Shown here in pieces: positions 15,272-27,648 of a stretch of DNA of 64,000 nt (within the stretch, counting starts at the first letter, position 1; each line of letters starts with the position of its first letter). Below the pieces are notes generated by a model. That model did no database searches. It was not told the DNA's origin and worked only from the letters and a program-made list of their open reading frames with translations. Source of the DNA: Dactylellina haptotyla (lineage: Eukaryota; Ascomycota; Orbiliomycetes; Orbiliales; Orbiliaceae); the NCBI GenBank assembly GCA_031310005.1, contig CM062379.1, positions 2,542,001 through 2,606,000 on the forward strand. The letters run 5' to 3'. Made by a program: the position numbers and the translations under genes.

Positions 15272-16082
15272 TGTTGATGGGGGTTATATGGTTTGTCCCG
15301 TATGACGTCTGTCGATGTGGATGCTGAAGTGGTACGGCGGATGAATCTATACGTAGGTTGTAAAGACCGTGGGAGATATACGTGAGGTCGAGGAGACAAT
15401 GGGTGATGCTCCGTTCGGTGATGAGCACTCGAATAGGAGGAGGAGGGGACGGGAGGAATGAATGAAGGGAGGCGGATGTCGTGTATGCGGGCAAGAATGT
15501 CTGTTTGGACGGAGCTTTTGGGTGTGGTGTTGGGGGCAATCTGAACTGGGGAAAAACGTTGAAGTCCCTTCGCTCGCCGCTGGGCTGGATACAATCGGCA
15601 ATCTCTGAGGACGGCGCCTGGCTAGTCTCTTTTGATATACACCGTGCTCTCGTAATGCTGCGGTGTAGACGGGTGTGTGAATGCTGGCTACGATTATCTG
15701 CTACAGAGCAGGGGCCTCTGCATTTATATCGCTCACCTTATCGACGCTTCGAACCGTCCACGGCCTCTCCAATGCTGGCCAATATACGGATACTCTTTCT
15801 GCTTTTCGGCTCAGCCGGGGCGGTGGGACTGGCTCGGGAGGATTCCTGCTCCTACTCCGAACTGCAAGCGAGATTCGGGGAGGTCGGGTTCTCCCCGGCC
15901 ACAGTCCTCCAACCCGATCCCGGTCCCGATTACCCGAAATCCCTCGAATAAAAGGTGGAAACTTTTGGTTTCTGGTCATATGAGGACCGTATATACATAG
16001 CCATATATGCTCATTCCTATCCTACACTAGCACAAAAGCACCTCTCAAACACCGATGTCTATAAACCGTCCCACTATTCTTA
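15272..16082. other. LPD1 promoter / SGD1 3' region
   Basis: 811 bp separating two minus-strand genes: 5' flank of LPD1 and 3' UTR of SGD1. The open frames here (for example 15481-15951) show no domain and overlap regulatory sequence. Confidence 0.5.
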
Positions 16083-18838
16083 TTATACATCATCTGTTCC
16101 GTCCAGGATAACCATCCTGAGAACACTCTCAGCCACAGCGCAGCCCTGGCGGACCGCCTCTCTTTCCTTCTTGCCATTAATAATATCGCTTCCCGCCACG
16201 TGCTTCTTCAAAAAGTATTCCAGTCCCTTCGCGAGTGACGGATTCTCCGCCACTCCTCTGAATAGCTCTCTAGCCCGTAGCTCCCGCTTACTCGACGACT
16301 TGGGGTATCTTTCTCTGATCTCAGAGAAGACCGTAATGAAAAATATCTCTAGAAAATTCTTCGTGCCGGGTTGAAGTGAAACAAGTTGTAGTGTCTATCG
16401 ACTCATAGTTAGTCACAGTTCCTCATTTTTTTCGCTACAACTGACGTATACGCACCTTGAATATCATTAGTGTTAACGCCCCGTGCGCTACAAGATATCC
16501 ATACAGCTTGGCAAGATTGACAATCTTCCTTAGCGGCATCTTGTCGTCTTCATCGTCGTTGTCCAGCATATCGCTGTCGCCACGGTTCATATCATCTTCC
16601 TCGCCCATCTTGCGGAATACCTCCCACAGACTGAACTGGAAAGTCATCCGGAGAGAATGTGCCGAACATAGCTGTTGTGCTATTAAAGTATAGTATGGAT
16701 TGTACTGTGCTTCGTTTCCACAACAGTGCAGCAGGACGTGCGGTATCTCGCGTTCCTGATTTCTCTTCAAACGCAATTTGAACAGTTTTTCTCGTGCGTC
16801 CATGTAATCCTACATTGTTTGTTAGCTGGCTGAGTTTAATGGCTGTGGCCTCTAGATTCTTACCTCAGCACTCATTATGGCAACAAATACTGCCCTTCGG
16901 ATATCTGTGTTCATACGCTGTTCTCGTGCCAACTGCAAGTAATTTGTAATATCGTCTTGAAACTCTGCTTCCGCATTAGGAGACCGGACCTCCTCTTCGC
17001 CATCGGCCGCTTTAGTGTCATTTTCTTCCGCCATGTTATTTCTCCAACTCGCACCAACAAGCCACCACTTGCCCTTTTTATCAACATCTCGAATGTCTCT
17101 CAATGTTGGCCGTAAGGGCTCGCTGGCTCTCAAAGATCTGCTATTCAAGGAGCCCAAAGTCTTCTTCATTCGAACGATTGCTTCTGAGGCAACAACGGAA
17201 GAATCATTGGCCTTCCTGGCCTTGTTGTTCTTTAAATTCGTCAATGTCTCAATCATAAACTTGAAGCGCGTGCTCAATTTCTCAGTGCCGACTTTGGCGA
17301 CAGATGCGTTAAGCATTGAAACAATGTCCTTGAGGGCCGATGGGTCGTCCTGACGAAGTTGAGGCCCACTGCTTCTTACTACCTTCAGCAACAGCTCTGC
17401 GTTCAACTCGGAGACTCCCGAGACAAATATTCGAATGAGATCGAAGATTAAGCTCGATCCGATGACACTGAAATTGTACAACTCTGCTAACAATGAAACG
17501 AAATCATTGACTTGCTTCTTGCTAGAATTTATAGAACCAAGTTCGGCGGTATCGCCAATTTTCAGGGCACCTTCGTAGCATTTGTCAAATTCTTCAACCA
17601 AGCTTTGAACGAAATATGCACCAAAGTCGGTTCCTAGAATCTTGTATAGTGCTGCCACAAAACCACCGTAAAGTGTAAAGAATGTTTCTCTTGTATTGAC
17701 TTCGTTGGATATCGAGGCCAGGACTAGCGATGTGAGGAGAGATGTGACACTTTGTCTGGGATGGTCTCTGTACAGTTCCTCAATCGATTTCACAATCTGG
17801 AGCATGCTCGGTTCGGTAAGACGATTGACCTGCCCCTGTATCTTCTTCCGCAGGACATCATCGGTTGGAACCTCGTCTAGTTTCCGTCGTTGTGCTGGGG
17901 GAATATATTTGGCGGGTTGACCTGCCGGGATAGCTGGCTTTGTGGGATCAGGCCTCGAAGCTCTGGCTAGTGGTACTGGTTTGTCTTCTTCGCCATCGTC
18001 TGAGGAGAAACCGGACCAATCGCCATCTGCGTCTTCCATATCCACATCTTCATCTGGATCCGTCTCTCCGTCGTCGTCTTCTGAGCCCGATAGTTCACTA
18101 TCTCCTAACATGTCATCCTCAGAGTCTTCGCTTTCGTCGTCTATTTCGCTAGATGTGTCTGCACTTTGTGACTCACTCATGTCGTGATCCGGTTCCGGGT
18201 CACCTCTCTTACGTTTCATGCCCCGTTTCTCTGCGAGGTACCGTCGATCCTCATCCTGCTCCTGCTCCTCGGACCCGAGACCGTCTAATAGCCAGTCTAG
18301 ATTGTCTTCTTTGAACCCACTAGGAAGCTTCTTGCTCTTCATGTTTAACTTCTTTTCGAGAGCTGCAATCTCAGCGTCGTCCTCCTCCAACTTCTCGGCC
18401 ACAGCTCGCCTGATTGTCTGCTTTGGGGGTACATCTGTTCGCTTCGGTTTTGTATCGTTCGAAGGCTTGGTTCGAGCTTCATCGGTGGGTGGTTTGGGTT
18501 TGGGTTTGGGAGGTTCTACGCTAACTTTCTTCGCATGATGTATGATCGTGGGCTCGTCTTCGGACGACTCCGATTCGCTGGGGTCATCCTGCCGCCGACT
18601 GAAGTTGGAATTGTCCCTCCGGACTTGTTTTTTCTGAAGTCGTTCTTGTTTGCGCCGGTCTTTACGGTTTCTGGCGGTGGTATTCTTGAGTGATTGCTTG
18701 CTGCCGCTGTTCGTGTCGCCTATGCTTGAACGAAGCCTTATTAGTCCGAGTTCTGCAGAAAAGACAGAGGGGAGAATGTATACCTTTATCCTGGAGCTGG
18801 TCCAGGAGGGACTTTGGCAACTTCGGCTTCACTTTCAT
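16083..18838 (-). CDS. SGD1: Sgd1/NOM1-type nucleolar MIF4G-MA3 protein
   Basis: Nucleolar protein needed for small-subunit ribosome biogenesis in yeast (Sgd1) and animals (NOM1). Exons 18838..18784, 18719..16864, 16809..16456 and 16394..16083 give 858 aa. Features in order: N-terminal KLPKSLLDQL; basic NRKDRRKQER; a long Glu/Asp/Ser acidic region (~150-250); GQPAKYIPPAQRRK leading into the MIF4G domain (~305-520, LRKKIQGQVNRL...TSLVLASISN); conserved MIETLTNLKNNK; and the MA3 domain (~610-740, IRRAVFVAIMSAEDYMDAREKL...). Its start faces RSC1/2, sharing a 367-bp divergent promoter, a common arrangement for growth genes. Confidence 0.93.
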
Positions 18839-19205
18839 TGTGATATAAAAGTAGAGAAGAAGGTCGTCTGTCAGAATTTGAAGAGAGCCGCTTCGCTTAA
18901 TCCAGGCGATGCCCAACACATCGGCGCGGGCTTGGCACGCTGTCCGCGAAATGAAAAAAAGACAACCGACGCGACTGGCCTCTCCAACGTTGCAAACATT
19001 CCATCCTCAACCATCCTCCCACCACCACCACACCCACCACCAACCCCCATTCACCAATCGTACTCCCCGTCCATTCGCCGACTCGGGCATTATCAGCACT
19101 TCGTATCTACCGCTTCACCGGGCTCGTGAGGTTCTCCGAACCGTGGTTCGGTGGCATAGACAATTCCAAAGCCGTTCGGACATCTCGTCGCCGTCAGTTA
19201 GCAGC
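18839..19205. promoter_or_regulatory. Divergent promoter, SGD1 / RSC1-2
   Basis: 367 bp between the two start codons, so it must hold both core promoters. It contains a CACCACCAC-rich stretch near 19020-19050. No clear TATA box. Confidence 0.55.
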
Positions 19206-22200
19206 ATGCCCTCCGCTGCGCCCCAGCGGGCGTCCGACGCCGATTTGGCGCGCATGAAGGCAATTATCGATACTATCATGGAGTTTAAGGATGAAAAGTA
19301 AGCAGTTTTCTCTTGTACCAGTTACTACTCGGATCCCTAGAATCAGATGCTAACCTGAGTTGCTTAGTGAGGTTCTTATCGCGGACGTCTTTATGGAAAT
19401 AGTCAGCCGTCGAGCTCTTCCCGACTACTACCGCATCATCAAATCTCCAATTGCGCTCATGACAATCCAGGTTAGCTTCGCGTTTGGTTGGATTCTCGTT
19501 TCTCGGGTCAATGGCAGCTGACAGTTGATGGTTCCGTTGCGCAGAACAAACTGAAGCAGAAACGATATGCCGGCTACAAGGATTTTATCAATGATGCAGC
19601 AAGAGTGAGCATTCCTTTCGGCTTGGGCTTTTTCTCGGCCAGTGCGGGGTAAGGATCCATCTAATACTTTCGCAATAGGTATTCCACAACGCCAAGACGT
19701 ACAATCGTCCTTCCTCTCAGATCTACAAGGATGCTGTAACACTTGAGGTAATTGGCAACCACATCTGTCTGCCCTCCGGTAACCGCGCAATTCTGACTTT
19801 AAATGCTATAGGGCGTCCTCTTAGGAGAACTGAACAAGCTCACCAAGCTCGAAGAGCCTCCCCTCACCGCAGAAGAAGCCGTACTTCCTGACCTCGGTCC
19901 ACTCCCTACTACGGAATCGGAAGGCGAGGATGACGGCACAGGGGAAGAAGGCTCCAATGAAGGCAGCGGAGATGAAGAAGATGAAGAAGGTGACGGTGAA
20001 GAGGAAGACGAGGATGAAGAAATGGAAGACGCGGATGCTCTCAAGAACGAAGATGATGGGGAAAATGATAGTGACGATGAAGACGAGGGCAACCGTACCC
20101 GACGCTCTAGTCGCCGCACGGTCAAAAAATCTAGCGGTGGGGACGACGGAGACGAGGACGAAGAGAAAAAAGATCGAAAGAAAGAGCCGAAGAAGCGTGG
20201 GCGCCCCCCTCGTGTGGATGCGCCGTATGAATGTCGTATCAAGGGTATCTTGAAGGGAATTCGCAAGTTCCGAACGAAGGATGACCAACCTCTTCACGCT
20301 CCGTTCGAAAAGTTGCCAGATATCAAAACAACTCCAGAGTACTATAGATACATCACCAATCCAGTCGCTATAGACACTCTCAAGGTAATAAATTGCTCAT
20401 CTTCCGGCGCTCTCTCTCTTTCGTATGTTCCTAACTAGCCCCGTGGTATTAGAAAAAAGTCAAGAGACGTCAGTATGATACCGTTGAAGGCTTCATGGAA
20501 GATGTCTACACTATGTTTGACAACGCCATGGAATATAACGAAGACGCATCGGAGATCTATAGAACAGCCAAGCAGTTGAAGGTTTGCATGCCGCCCAGGA
20601 TAACTTGTCAGGAATTACCGCTAACTTAAATTTAGGACGAAGCCAAGAAATTTTATGACATAGAGATCGCCAAACCAGACTCAGATTTTGTGGAGGCTAA
20701 TAGTAAAGGCAACCAAGACCGCGAGCCAGTCCCGTACATTGACCTCAAGGGCGACAGGTTTGTTGTCGGCGACTGGATTGAGTTGGTAAATCCTCTGGAT
20801 GACGAGAAGCCTATCGTTGCCCAGATTTTCCGTGTTTTCAAGAAGCGCATCGACGGGCTCTTGGGAATCAATGTCTGTTGGTACTATCGACCTGAAAACA
20901 CCGTCCACCGCGTCAACAAACGTTTCTTCGAAAACGAAGTCGCGAAAACTGGTCAATACCGTGACCACCCTGTAGACGATATTGTCGGGCGCTGCTTTGT
21001 GATGTTTTATACCAAGGCATCCCGAGGTCGCCCAAAAAACTCGGCTGGAAAGAATATTTATATCTGCGAAGCCCGTTATAACGAAGAAAAATGCCTATTC
21101 AACCGTATCAAGACGTGGAAATCTTGCATCCCAGACGAAGTTAGAAATCACCCGGATGACACTGAGTACTGGGACAAGCAAGTGCCACTCAAAAAATTTG
21201 AGTCTCCAATCAAGCATCTGCTTCCAGCCGACGCCAAATTCGGAGACAAATTGCCCAAGGCGAAATGGATTCGTGACGACGCTCCTCCCGAAGGAGCTGT
21301 TTATATTGGCGCAAGGCGCCCGAATGTAAGTTTGCTTTGTTGCTTCTTTCTTTCTTTGCCTTATTAAGGAGAATTAATGGCTGAACAAAATGACGCGCAG
21401 GATTCTCCCTCACCGGAGCCAACTCCTCCCCCAAAACCGAAATCGCCAACTCCCCCTCCACCCCCACCTCCACAAGCTGTTCCCCCTTCCCAACCACGAA
21501 GTTCTCGACGCGCCGCGGTTCCGCAACCTCAGCAGGCTCCCGCTACTCCTATGGCCCACCGTCAATACCCTTCGCAGCAACAGGCGCAACTTGCGCCGAT
21601 GCCTTCCCCATACGGGCAGTACACACCCCAGCACCAACAAGCGGGCTACTACCAACCCCCCCAACCGCAAATCCAACCTCATTATCAACAACCCCATTCT
21701 CCCTTCGTTTCCCAGATGCCAACGATTAACACTCCTGGCCACGGACACGCAAATATCATACAAGCGCCCGTTGCAGATCAACAAGATATGCCAGGCGAAC
21801 CAATCTCATTTTCCATCGATGCGGACTGGTCTCCACAGGTCCTTGATAAGCTTCGACTAACTGAAAATGGCCTTCCAATGTTCCACACAGTCATCCCTCA
21901 GAACAATCCTGGACACAAGGTCTCATTCGAACAGTGGGGTGAACGCTTTAGTAGCGGGGGGATTCCCTTGAAGAAGATTAATTTCACACTCCGTGGCGTC
22001 GTCAACAGAATGAAGCAAGCTCACACATATGGCATCCCGTTTGATGCTGACCAACAGATCATCTGGAAGGATGCTAGTACCATTCTTGAAGAATTCATGG
22101 CTAGAGAGCGCGCCGCAAACTCAACTGCGATGGAGAATCGGAACTTCCTCACAGCTATAACTTATCCCTTGGAGCAGGCAGTCCAGAAGTTCCTCGCCGA

Positions 22201-22309
22201 AAAGCCAGAAGGTTACCAATTGAACTCTAAGCTCTATGACGCGGAGACTCTGAACGAGTACAAAGCGAAAAAGCGCAAGCGCGAGGCTGAGGAAAACGAA
22301 GCAGCCTAA
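19206..22309 (+). CDS. RSC1: RSC complex subunit Rsc1/Rsc2 (tandem bromodomain-BAH)
   Basis: Subunit of the RSC nucleosome remodeller; filamentous fungi usually have one gene for the yeast Rsc1/Rsc2 pair. Eight exons (19206..19297, 19368..19470, 19545..19604, 19679..19747, 19812..20384, 20453..20581, 20636..21325, 21401..22309) give 874 aa, close to the yeast proteins. First bromodomain ~10-110 (RRALPDYYRIIKSPIAL, VFHNAKTYN); acidic linker; AT-hook KKRGRPPRV near 235; second bromodomain ~255-350 (TPEYYRYITNPVAIDTL, MFDNAMEYNEDAS); BAH domain ~370-490 (DRFVVGDWIELVNP, IAQIFRVF-like core, WYYRPENT); then a Pro/Gln-rich region and a conserved C-terminal segment. The acetyl-lysine Asn of both bromodomains appears present (TYN, EYN). 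Confidence 0.93.
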
Positions 22310-23028
22310 CTGGATCCATTCCATTTGGGATACTTTGCTTTATCTCATATCATGGCCTCATTCGAGCATTGTTTGTCTTCTGAAATTCTCGGAGATTCGA
22401 CATAAATATTCCTGTCTACTCCCTCGCGAAAAGGATTGCGTCTGGGTCCGACTAGGATATTTTGCGAGCTTTCTTCCATTTTAATTTTAAATTTAGATTG
22501 TACTTCTTCCCACTTGCGATTTATTTCTACTTGCGGCATCAGCGACGGCGCACTATGGGGACCTTGTTTTATATTTTCTTCTTAATTCTTATCCACGATG
22601 GCCTTGCTCTCTCTCCTATTGAAGCGAGGTTCCATGTCCTTGATTCGATTCCCTGTATCCTGCAGATGCACCCATGAACTGTACTTCCCAACTGAGGGCT
22701 TTGTGTAGCAAACTTCAAAGAGAGAGTCTACCAGATGAACGAAAGTGTAAGGTATTTCAAGAAAGAATGCCTGTAATGAAATGATAATTATTAAAATATT
22801 TAATATTTGAAGTCTCATGCATCCCTCTTTCTTCTATCATGACATAACACGATGAACAACCAAAAAAAGATTGGGATATGTTTTTACACTTTTGAACGCC
22901 GGCGTAATTGTAAATTACTCCAAATAGAGCCTCCCTTCCCATCTCGCCTACTAAAAAAAATAAAATGGGAAACCAAAAAAGGGCTTTCGTAAACAAGCAT
23001 GATATATATATTAAGATAAAAATTTGCC
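22310..23028. other. Convergent intergenic region, RSC1-2 / eIF3k
   Basis: 719 bp between convergent 3' ends; AT-rich in its second half with A runs. Open frames at 22462-23032 have no recognisable domain. 3' UTRs only, as far as I can see. Confidence 0.55.
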
Positions 23029-24112
23029 TCAAGCTGGCTGCTCGTATGCTCTTCGGATCAGCCTCGAGAATTCTAGAGTCGCGGTTCGCATGTTAGTATA
23101 TACTTTCAATATTTCGAGGGCAAACTTCCAAAGGAAGGATTATTGCGGGGGGGAAACATACGATCAAACTTGACACTCTCCCTTGTGATTGTAGGCTTAG
23201 CCTCGTTGTCTTTATTAATAGGAATAGTGATAATATCGCCCTCGATAGACCACCCGGCGGTTTCCTTCACGAAAGTGTCAAACTTATCGTCAGTGAGGTT
23301 GAGGAAACCCTCGAGCAGCTCTCTTGTGACCTCCCGCATGGAGGAGTTGGTTACACCCGCGATGCGGGTTCGGATGGTGTCTTCGAAACCGGAGACGTCA
23401 GCTATTAAATCGGCGTAAAGGTCGTCGGAGTCCAGGGTGTTCCAGAATTCTTTGAACTGGCAGGACTCGAGGAGGGAGTTTAGGCCCGTGAGCTTCTGGA
23501 CAGCCTCGGCGAGGTCGCTCGCTTGTGTGTTTGGCGTAGGCGTTAGGAGGTTTGGAGGGAGCAGATGGCAGCACAGCGAGAAGTCAGAGGAGGGGAAAAC
23601 TGTGAGGGCCTTGACGAGGATGTTTGTGATCGTCTCGTCGCGGGCGAGGTGTGGGTTGAATTGGTATCTGGTGGGGGCAGTGCGAGGTGGGGTTAGCAAT
23701 GCAACTCTTGTATAGTTTTCACGTATGCATATTTGTGTAAAGTGGCACAATGAAATAAAGAGCATCTGCGATTGGTTCAGATAGAGCTAATATAAGTTCG
23801 CTTCAAAGACCGGTGAAATCGATTCATGAGATTCCGGTGATCTCAGGTAATAGGAAACGTGTATTTGATATGTTCATCATGATATGCAGCTGGCTGGGGT
23901 GTACTATCGGGGGTTGTTCGAAGTTGAGGGGTCCAGCGAACTCACAGTTTTAGTAGCGCTAGATTGGCATAGCAATCGTATGTGTCGTACTCGCACTGGT
24001 ATGCTACATAGTCTTGGAATATTGTGGTGGTTTCTGGGTTGTATCTGTCCAGGCCATTGAGTATATTTGTGATGTGCTCAGGTCGCTCTTTTGCGTCATC
24101 GTAGGAAGACAT
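23029..24112 (-). CDS. Translation initiation factor 3 subunit K (eIF3k)
   Basis: PCI-domain subunit of eIF3, which organises the 43S pre-initiation complex; present in filamentous fungi and absent from S. cerevisiae. Exons 24112..23946, 23667..23162 and 23072..23029 give 238 aa, the usual length. Exon 1 encodes [14 protein letters not shown] and [14 protein letters not shown]; the middle holds the HAM/winged-helix (PCI) region ([31 protein letters not shown]); and the last exon ends [13 protein letters not shown], the conserved eIF3k C-terminus. The first intron (278 nt) is much longer than others here. Frame breaks without both introns, so the single open frame starting at 23765 is not the real N-terminus. 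Confidence 0.93.
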
Positions 24113-24176
24113 CTTGTCCGATAGGTTTTATCAAGGGCGTATTCCGCTCTCTGATATAATCGGATATGTTGGGGTG

Positions 24177-24200
24177 CGAAGGGTGAAGGGTGAAGGGTGG
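24177..24200. repeat. Tandem GAAGGGT heptamer, three copies
   Basis: Three head-to-tail copies of a 7-bp unit, about 65-90 bp upstream of the eIF3k ATG. Possibly an expanded regulatory element or slippage product. Confidence 0.7.
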
Positions 24201-24394
24201 ATTTGAGTAGAGGTTGAGGATCGTGATAAGATTTAATTGTGGGGGAAGTGATTTGAGAAAAAAAATTATTTGTGCGGTTTGTCCACCAAACCATGCTCAT
24301 ATAAGCGAGCTAGCCAAACACACTCTGGAACTATACAGCAAGTTATCTGTATATGGTGCCGATAGGACTAAGGAAATATCTACAAGAAGGGTTT

Positions 24395-27235
24395 CTACGC
24401 ATCGCTCAAACGTCTAGATCCCACCGACCCCCTCCGGCTGCTGACATTACTTTCACGAGGCGAGCCCATCGCGTCTTCTGTGCCAAACGCCTTGTTGGTA
24501 AAAACAACGAAGGTATCGACATCCCATAGGTCTTCAAGTTCGGGAGACTTGTCGGCTCTTTCATAGAAACTCTCATAACTTTGAATAACCATCTCTTGGA
24601 CGGCTCCCACCAGTGTTTCTCTGGTCCGGATATCCGTGATGTACTCATTCAACTTTTGACGCAAAATCGGAACTTCGGATTCTGCTAGCCTTCGAAGTGC
24701 AAGCGAAGCTTCGAGAGCTTCGGGGCCATGGCCAGCCGACTCAATGACCGGCCCACATATTCTTGAGGCCCAACCCTCAGTAAATTGATTGATGATAGTT
24801 CGTAGTTTTGCATCAAGCTCCTAAAGGTTGATTCAGCAAGATTTCCAACAGAATCAAAAGCTAATTAAAACATACCACTTTGGCATCTAGCATATTCTCG
24901 ACAACTTTGGGCAACCCTTTTTGCATGAGCTTCATGAGGTTATTTGGATTGAAGAGGCTTCCTGTTTCACGAATGTCCCAGAAAGTTTCTGTCACTGTGC
25001 TAAAGTCGAACTCTACTTCTGGCCTTACGTATTCAATGTCAAAGGCGACAATCTGTTCCTTCAAGATCAACAAATGCTTCAACAGGAACAACTGTGAGTC
25101 GATGTCATTCTTTTGCCGTTTAATTTGGTCTGCCGCTCTAACCAAAGATGCTATGCAGACGTGGACGACCTGGTGGGCAAGGTCGTCGAATACCGAGGAC
25201 TATCCCAAAAGTCAGCACATATTGAATTCATGATTACTCATTTAAGCACTTACATTCACCAGTCGGTATATCCTCGACAGTAACCAGATAGATTTGCGTA
25301 GAGAAGGATACCAGCCTTGAAAGACCGCATCCGTGTCGAATGAAGATGTATTCTCACCATCCATAGGACTGGTAGGATCCATAGCCTTGGGGGTACGAGG
25401 GCTTCTCAGAGGGGTTTGGTTGACCTTATTTCGTTCTGGATAGTCAAGCTCCTCTGGTTTCGGTACGAAGTTCTCGATATCATCCCGAATGACATTCTGA
25501 GCACGGAAAATAATTCTCGCCTGCGCATCTTGGAGCGGAGATTGGACTAGCCGACCAAAGTCAAGCTGAGAGCGGTCGTATGATTCTACCTCGACTATTA
25601 TAATGTTAGCGTCTGAATATCAGATAAGTCATAAAAATATAATTTCCCACCCTCATCCGCATCTCGCATGTATCGCTCTTGTAATAGTGAACAAAGTTCG
25701 CAAAGTTTAACAAGCTGAGTTTCATGCATGATTCTCGGTCGAAGATAGTCGTACAATGGTTCGCTGAGTGATTCAAGGTAGTCGCTACAGGTCACATCAG
25801 CAGACTATACTTTAGCGCGGATTCATGGTTCAAAAAATCTCACTATAATTGCTGTTCCCCAGAAGAGAAGTAATTGTAGAACAACTCATACTCGTCGAGG
25901 CAGATACTTCTTATGTAGGATATACTGACTCTTGCGAATGCAACGAGATCCTTGTTGGAAGACGTGTCCCTCATCGTCTTCGTGACGATAGGGAACAGCA
26001 ACCGCTGCCGCACACTGAAGTAGAAGCCGTAGCACTCATTGAGCAACGAGAAATACCTAACCATTGTTAGTTATATCGTGGAATGCAATTCTTTATCGAG
26101 CTCTCTTACTCTTCATGACCGCAGCGTTTCTCAATTTCGTCCGCTAGTTCTCGCAACTGACTCGCCCCCACTCGGAATTTGGCATATAGCAACGCCGATT
26201 GTGTGGTATCATTGACACCTTTGGCTGCGATTCTCTTGCCTACGTCTGTTGACACCTCCCGCAACTGAGAGATACAATGGACTTTGATTAGAGTCAAAGC
26301 TCGAGTCAGTAGCTGGCGGTATCGAGATTGGTAAAATTCCGCATCTTTAAAGGTCGGCTGGACAATTCAGTTAGCGAGTATGCAAAAGTAAGGCCCCGTA
26401 GTAACAAAACACTTACATGTGCTGCTACATAGTCTAGAGAGTAGTCCAACTTCGAAAGCATTTGCTTGAAATCTGGTCTTGTAACGATACTTGATCCTGG
26501 CGCATTCAATCGTCTCGTTATCGCCTCAAGTGCACTGAATGGCTCCAGATTGGTTGTAAGATCCTCAGCAAGCTGCGATAATCGGGTTTGTTCTGAGAGT
26601 AGCTCTTCGCAGGCACCCTGAAATGTCGAGGTCTGTTCCCTAACGGCCTCGAATCCCTTCGCTAGGTGGTCTAATAAAACCACTGTATCTCGAGCTTCGG
26701 ATAGTAAGGAGTCGCATGTGTATAAATGTGATTGCAGTCGAGTTTGGAATACCCTGGATGAAAGAAAATCAGTATGAAGGACACCCTATGTTCAACTATA
26801 AACTCAAAGCCACCTACCGAAACTTCTCATCTGCGGCTTCTTCCAAGTCTGCTTCGTACTGTTCGTACCATATCGCAAAGTCAAGTTCGTTCTCAAGGTG
26901 TAAGGCACCTGGTATCCCAGATGTGTCGCCCAACTCAATCGATGGGTGTTTTATGCTCCCAGCAGAGCTCGGACGGGGAGGTAATTCAGCCTTCGGAGGC
27001 TCATCGTGGGTTCGAGTGGGTTTCGGGGCCGGTTTACTCTTTGAGGGTTTCTGTTCCTTATGTATTAGCTCAATTGGGTCCGGGGTAAGCTATGGTGACA
27101 AGAATACCTTAGCTACAGTACCTCGCCTTCGGACCGGACAGCCAATGCGCTGTGCCCGGATACCTTTGACTGCTTCTGTGAAGCTTGCCGCGACTCTTCA
27201 GCCGCTGTCGCATTATACCAATGGTCTTCGTACAT
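24395..27235 (-). CDS. COG3: Conserved oligomeric Golgi complex subunit 3 (Cog3/Sec34)
   Basis: Lobe A subunit of the COG tether for retrograde intra-Golgi vesicles. Nine exons on the minus strand: 27235..27164, 27089..26818, 26753..26417, 26357..26110, 26056..25844, 25784..25651, 25594..25254, 25199..24876, 24820..24395; total 788 aa. Start MYEDHWYNATAAEE. The Sec34-like domain (from ~95) includes VVLLDHLAKGFEAVREQT, FSALEAITRRLNAPG, FKQMLSKLDYSLDYVAAHP and FYQSRYRQLLTRALTLIK. Later conserved blocks are SYIRSICLDEYELFYNYF, LSEPLYDYLRPRI and FDIEYVRPEVEFDFS. At the exon 5/6 join the acceptor at 25785 is needed; the earlier one at 25805 gives an immediate stop. Frame phase agrees at all eight introns. 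Confidence 0.93.
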
Positions 27236-27648
27236 TGCGCTGTCCGCTCGCGATTCGATCGTATGGTTGCAAGTTGCTGCAATGTGTTCAACCGGCGCTC
27301 GCGTCTCTCGCCTTGGTGGGCTTGCAAACTAATCATCAAGCCACAGGATGGAGCGCCAAGCTAACCGCCCTTCGCAGAACAGGGACCTAGCTTCCAACAC
27401 AAATTCTACCCCCAGCTTCGCACTGGAATTGCGGCCTATCTGGATAGAGATCAAGGCTATAATAGGCCTATATAGGTCGATAGCATATCAAATTTACTTG
27501 TAGACAATTTGGACCGTGGAATTAGTATATACAAATTCCAACTTCAATCATACTTTCTTTGCTAATTCGACTGAGCTGCTATATTTACACATGCGCCGAA
27601 AGGAGCAATTGGTATTGCCAGAACGTAGCTCTAAATAGCCATGCTGAC
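27236..27648. other. COG3 promoter / sulfotransferase 3' region
   Basis: 413 bp: 5' flank of COG3 and 3' UTR of the downstream-facing minus-strand gene. No element recognised. Confidence 0.5.

Noticed and set aside
15481-15951. 156-codon plus-strand frame upstream of LPD1
   Set aside because: No family resemblance, overlaps the LPD1 5' flank, no splice partners.
19799-20297. Antisense frames rich in Ser, Phe and Val in RSC1/2
   Set aside because: Reverse reading of the acidic GAA/GAT/GAC linker; not genes.
25785-25804. Alternative COG3 acceptor after AGTATAG at 25805
   Set aside because: It forces an early stop (ATG TGA) in the phase set by the upstream donor; the acceptor at 25785 restores the conserved YDYLESLSEPLYDYLRP segment.
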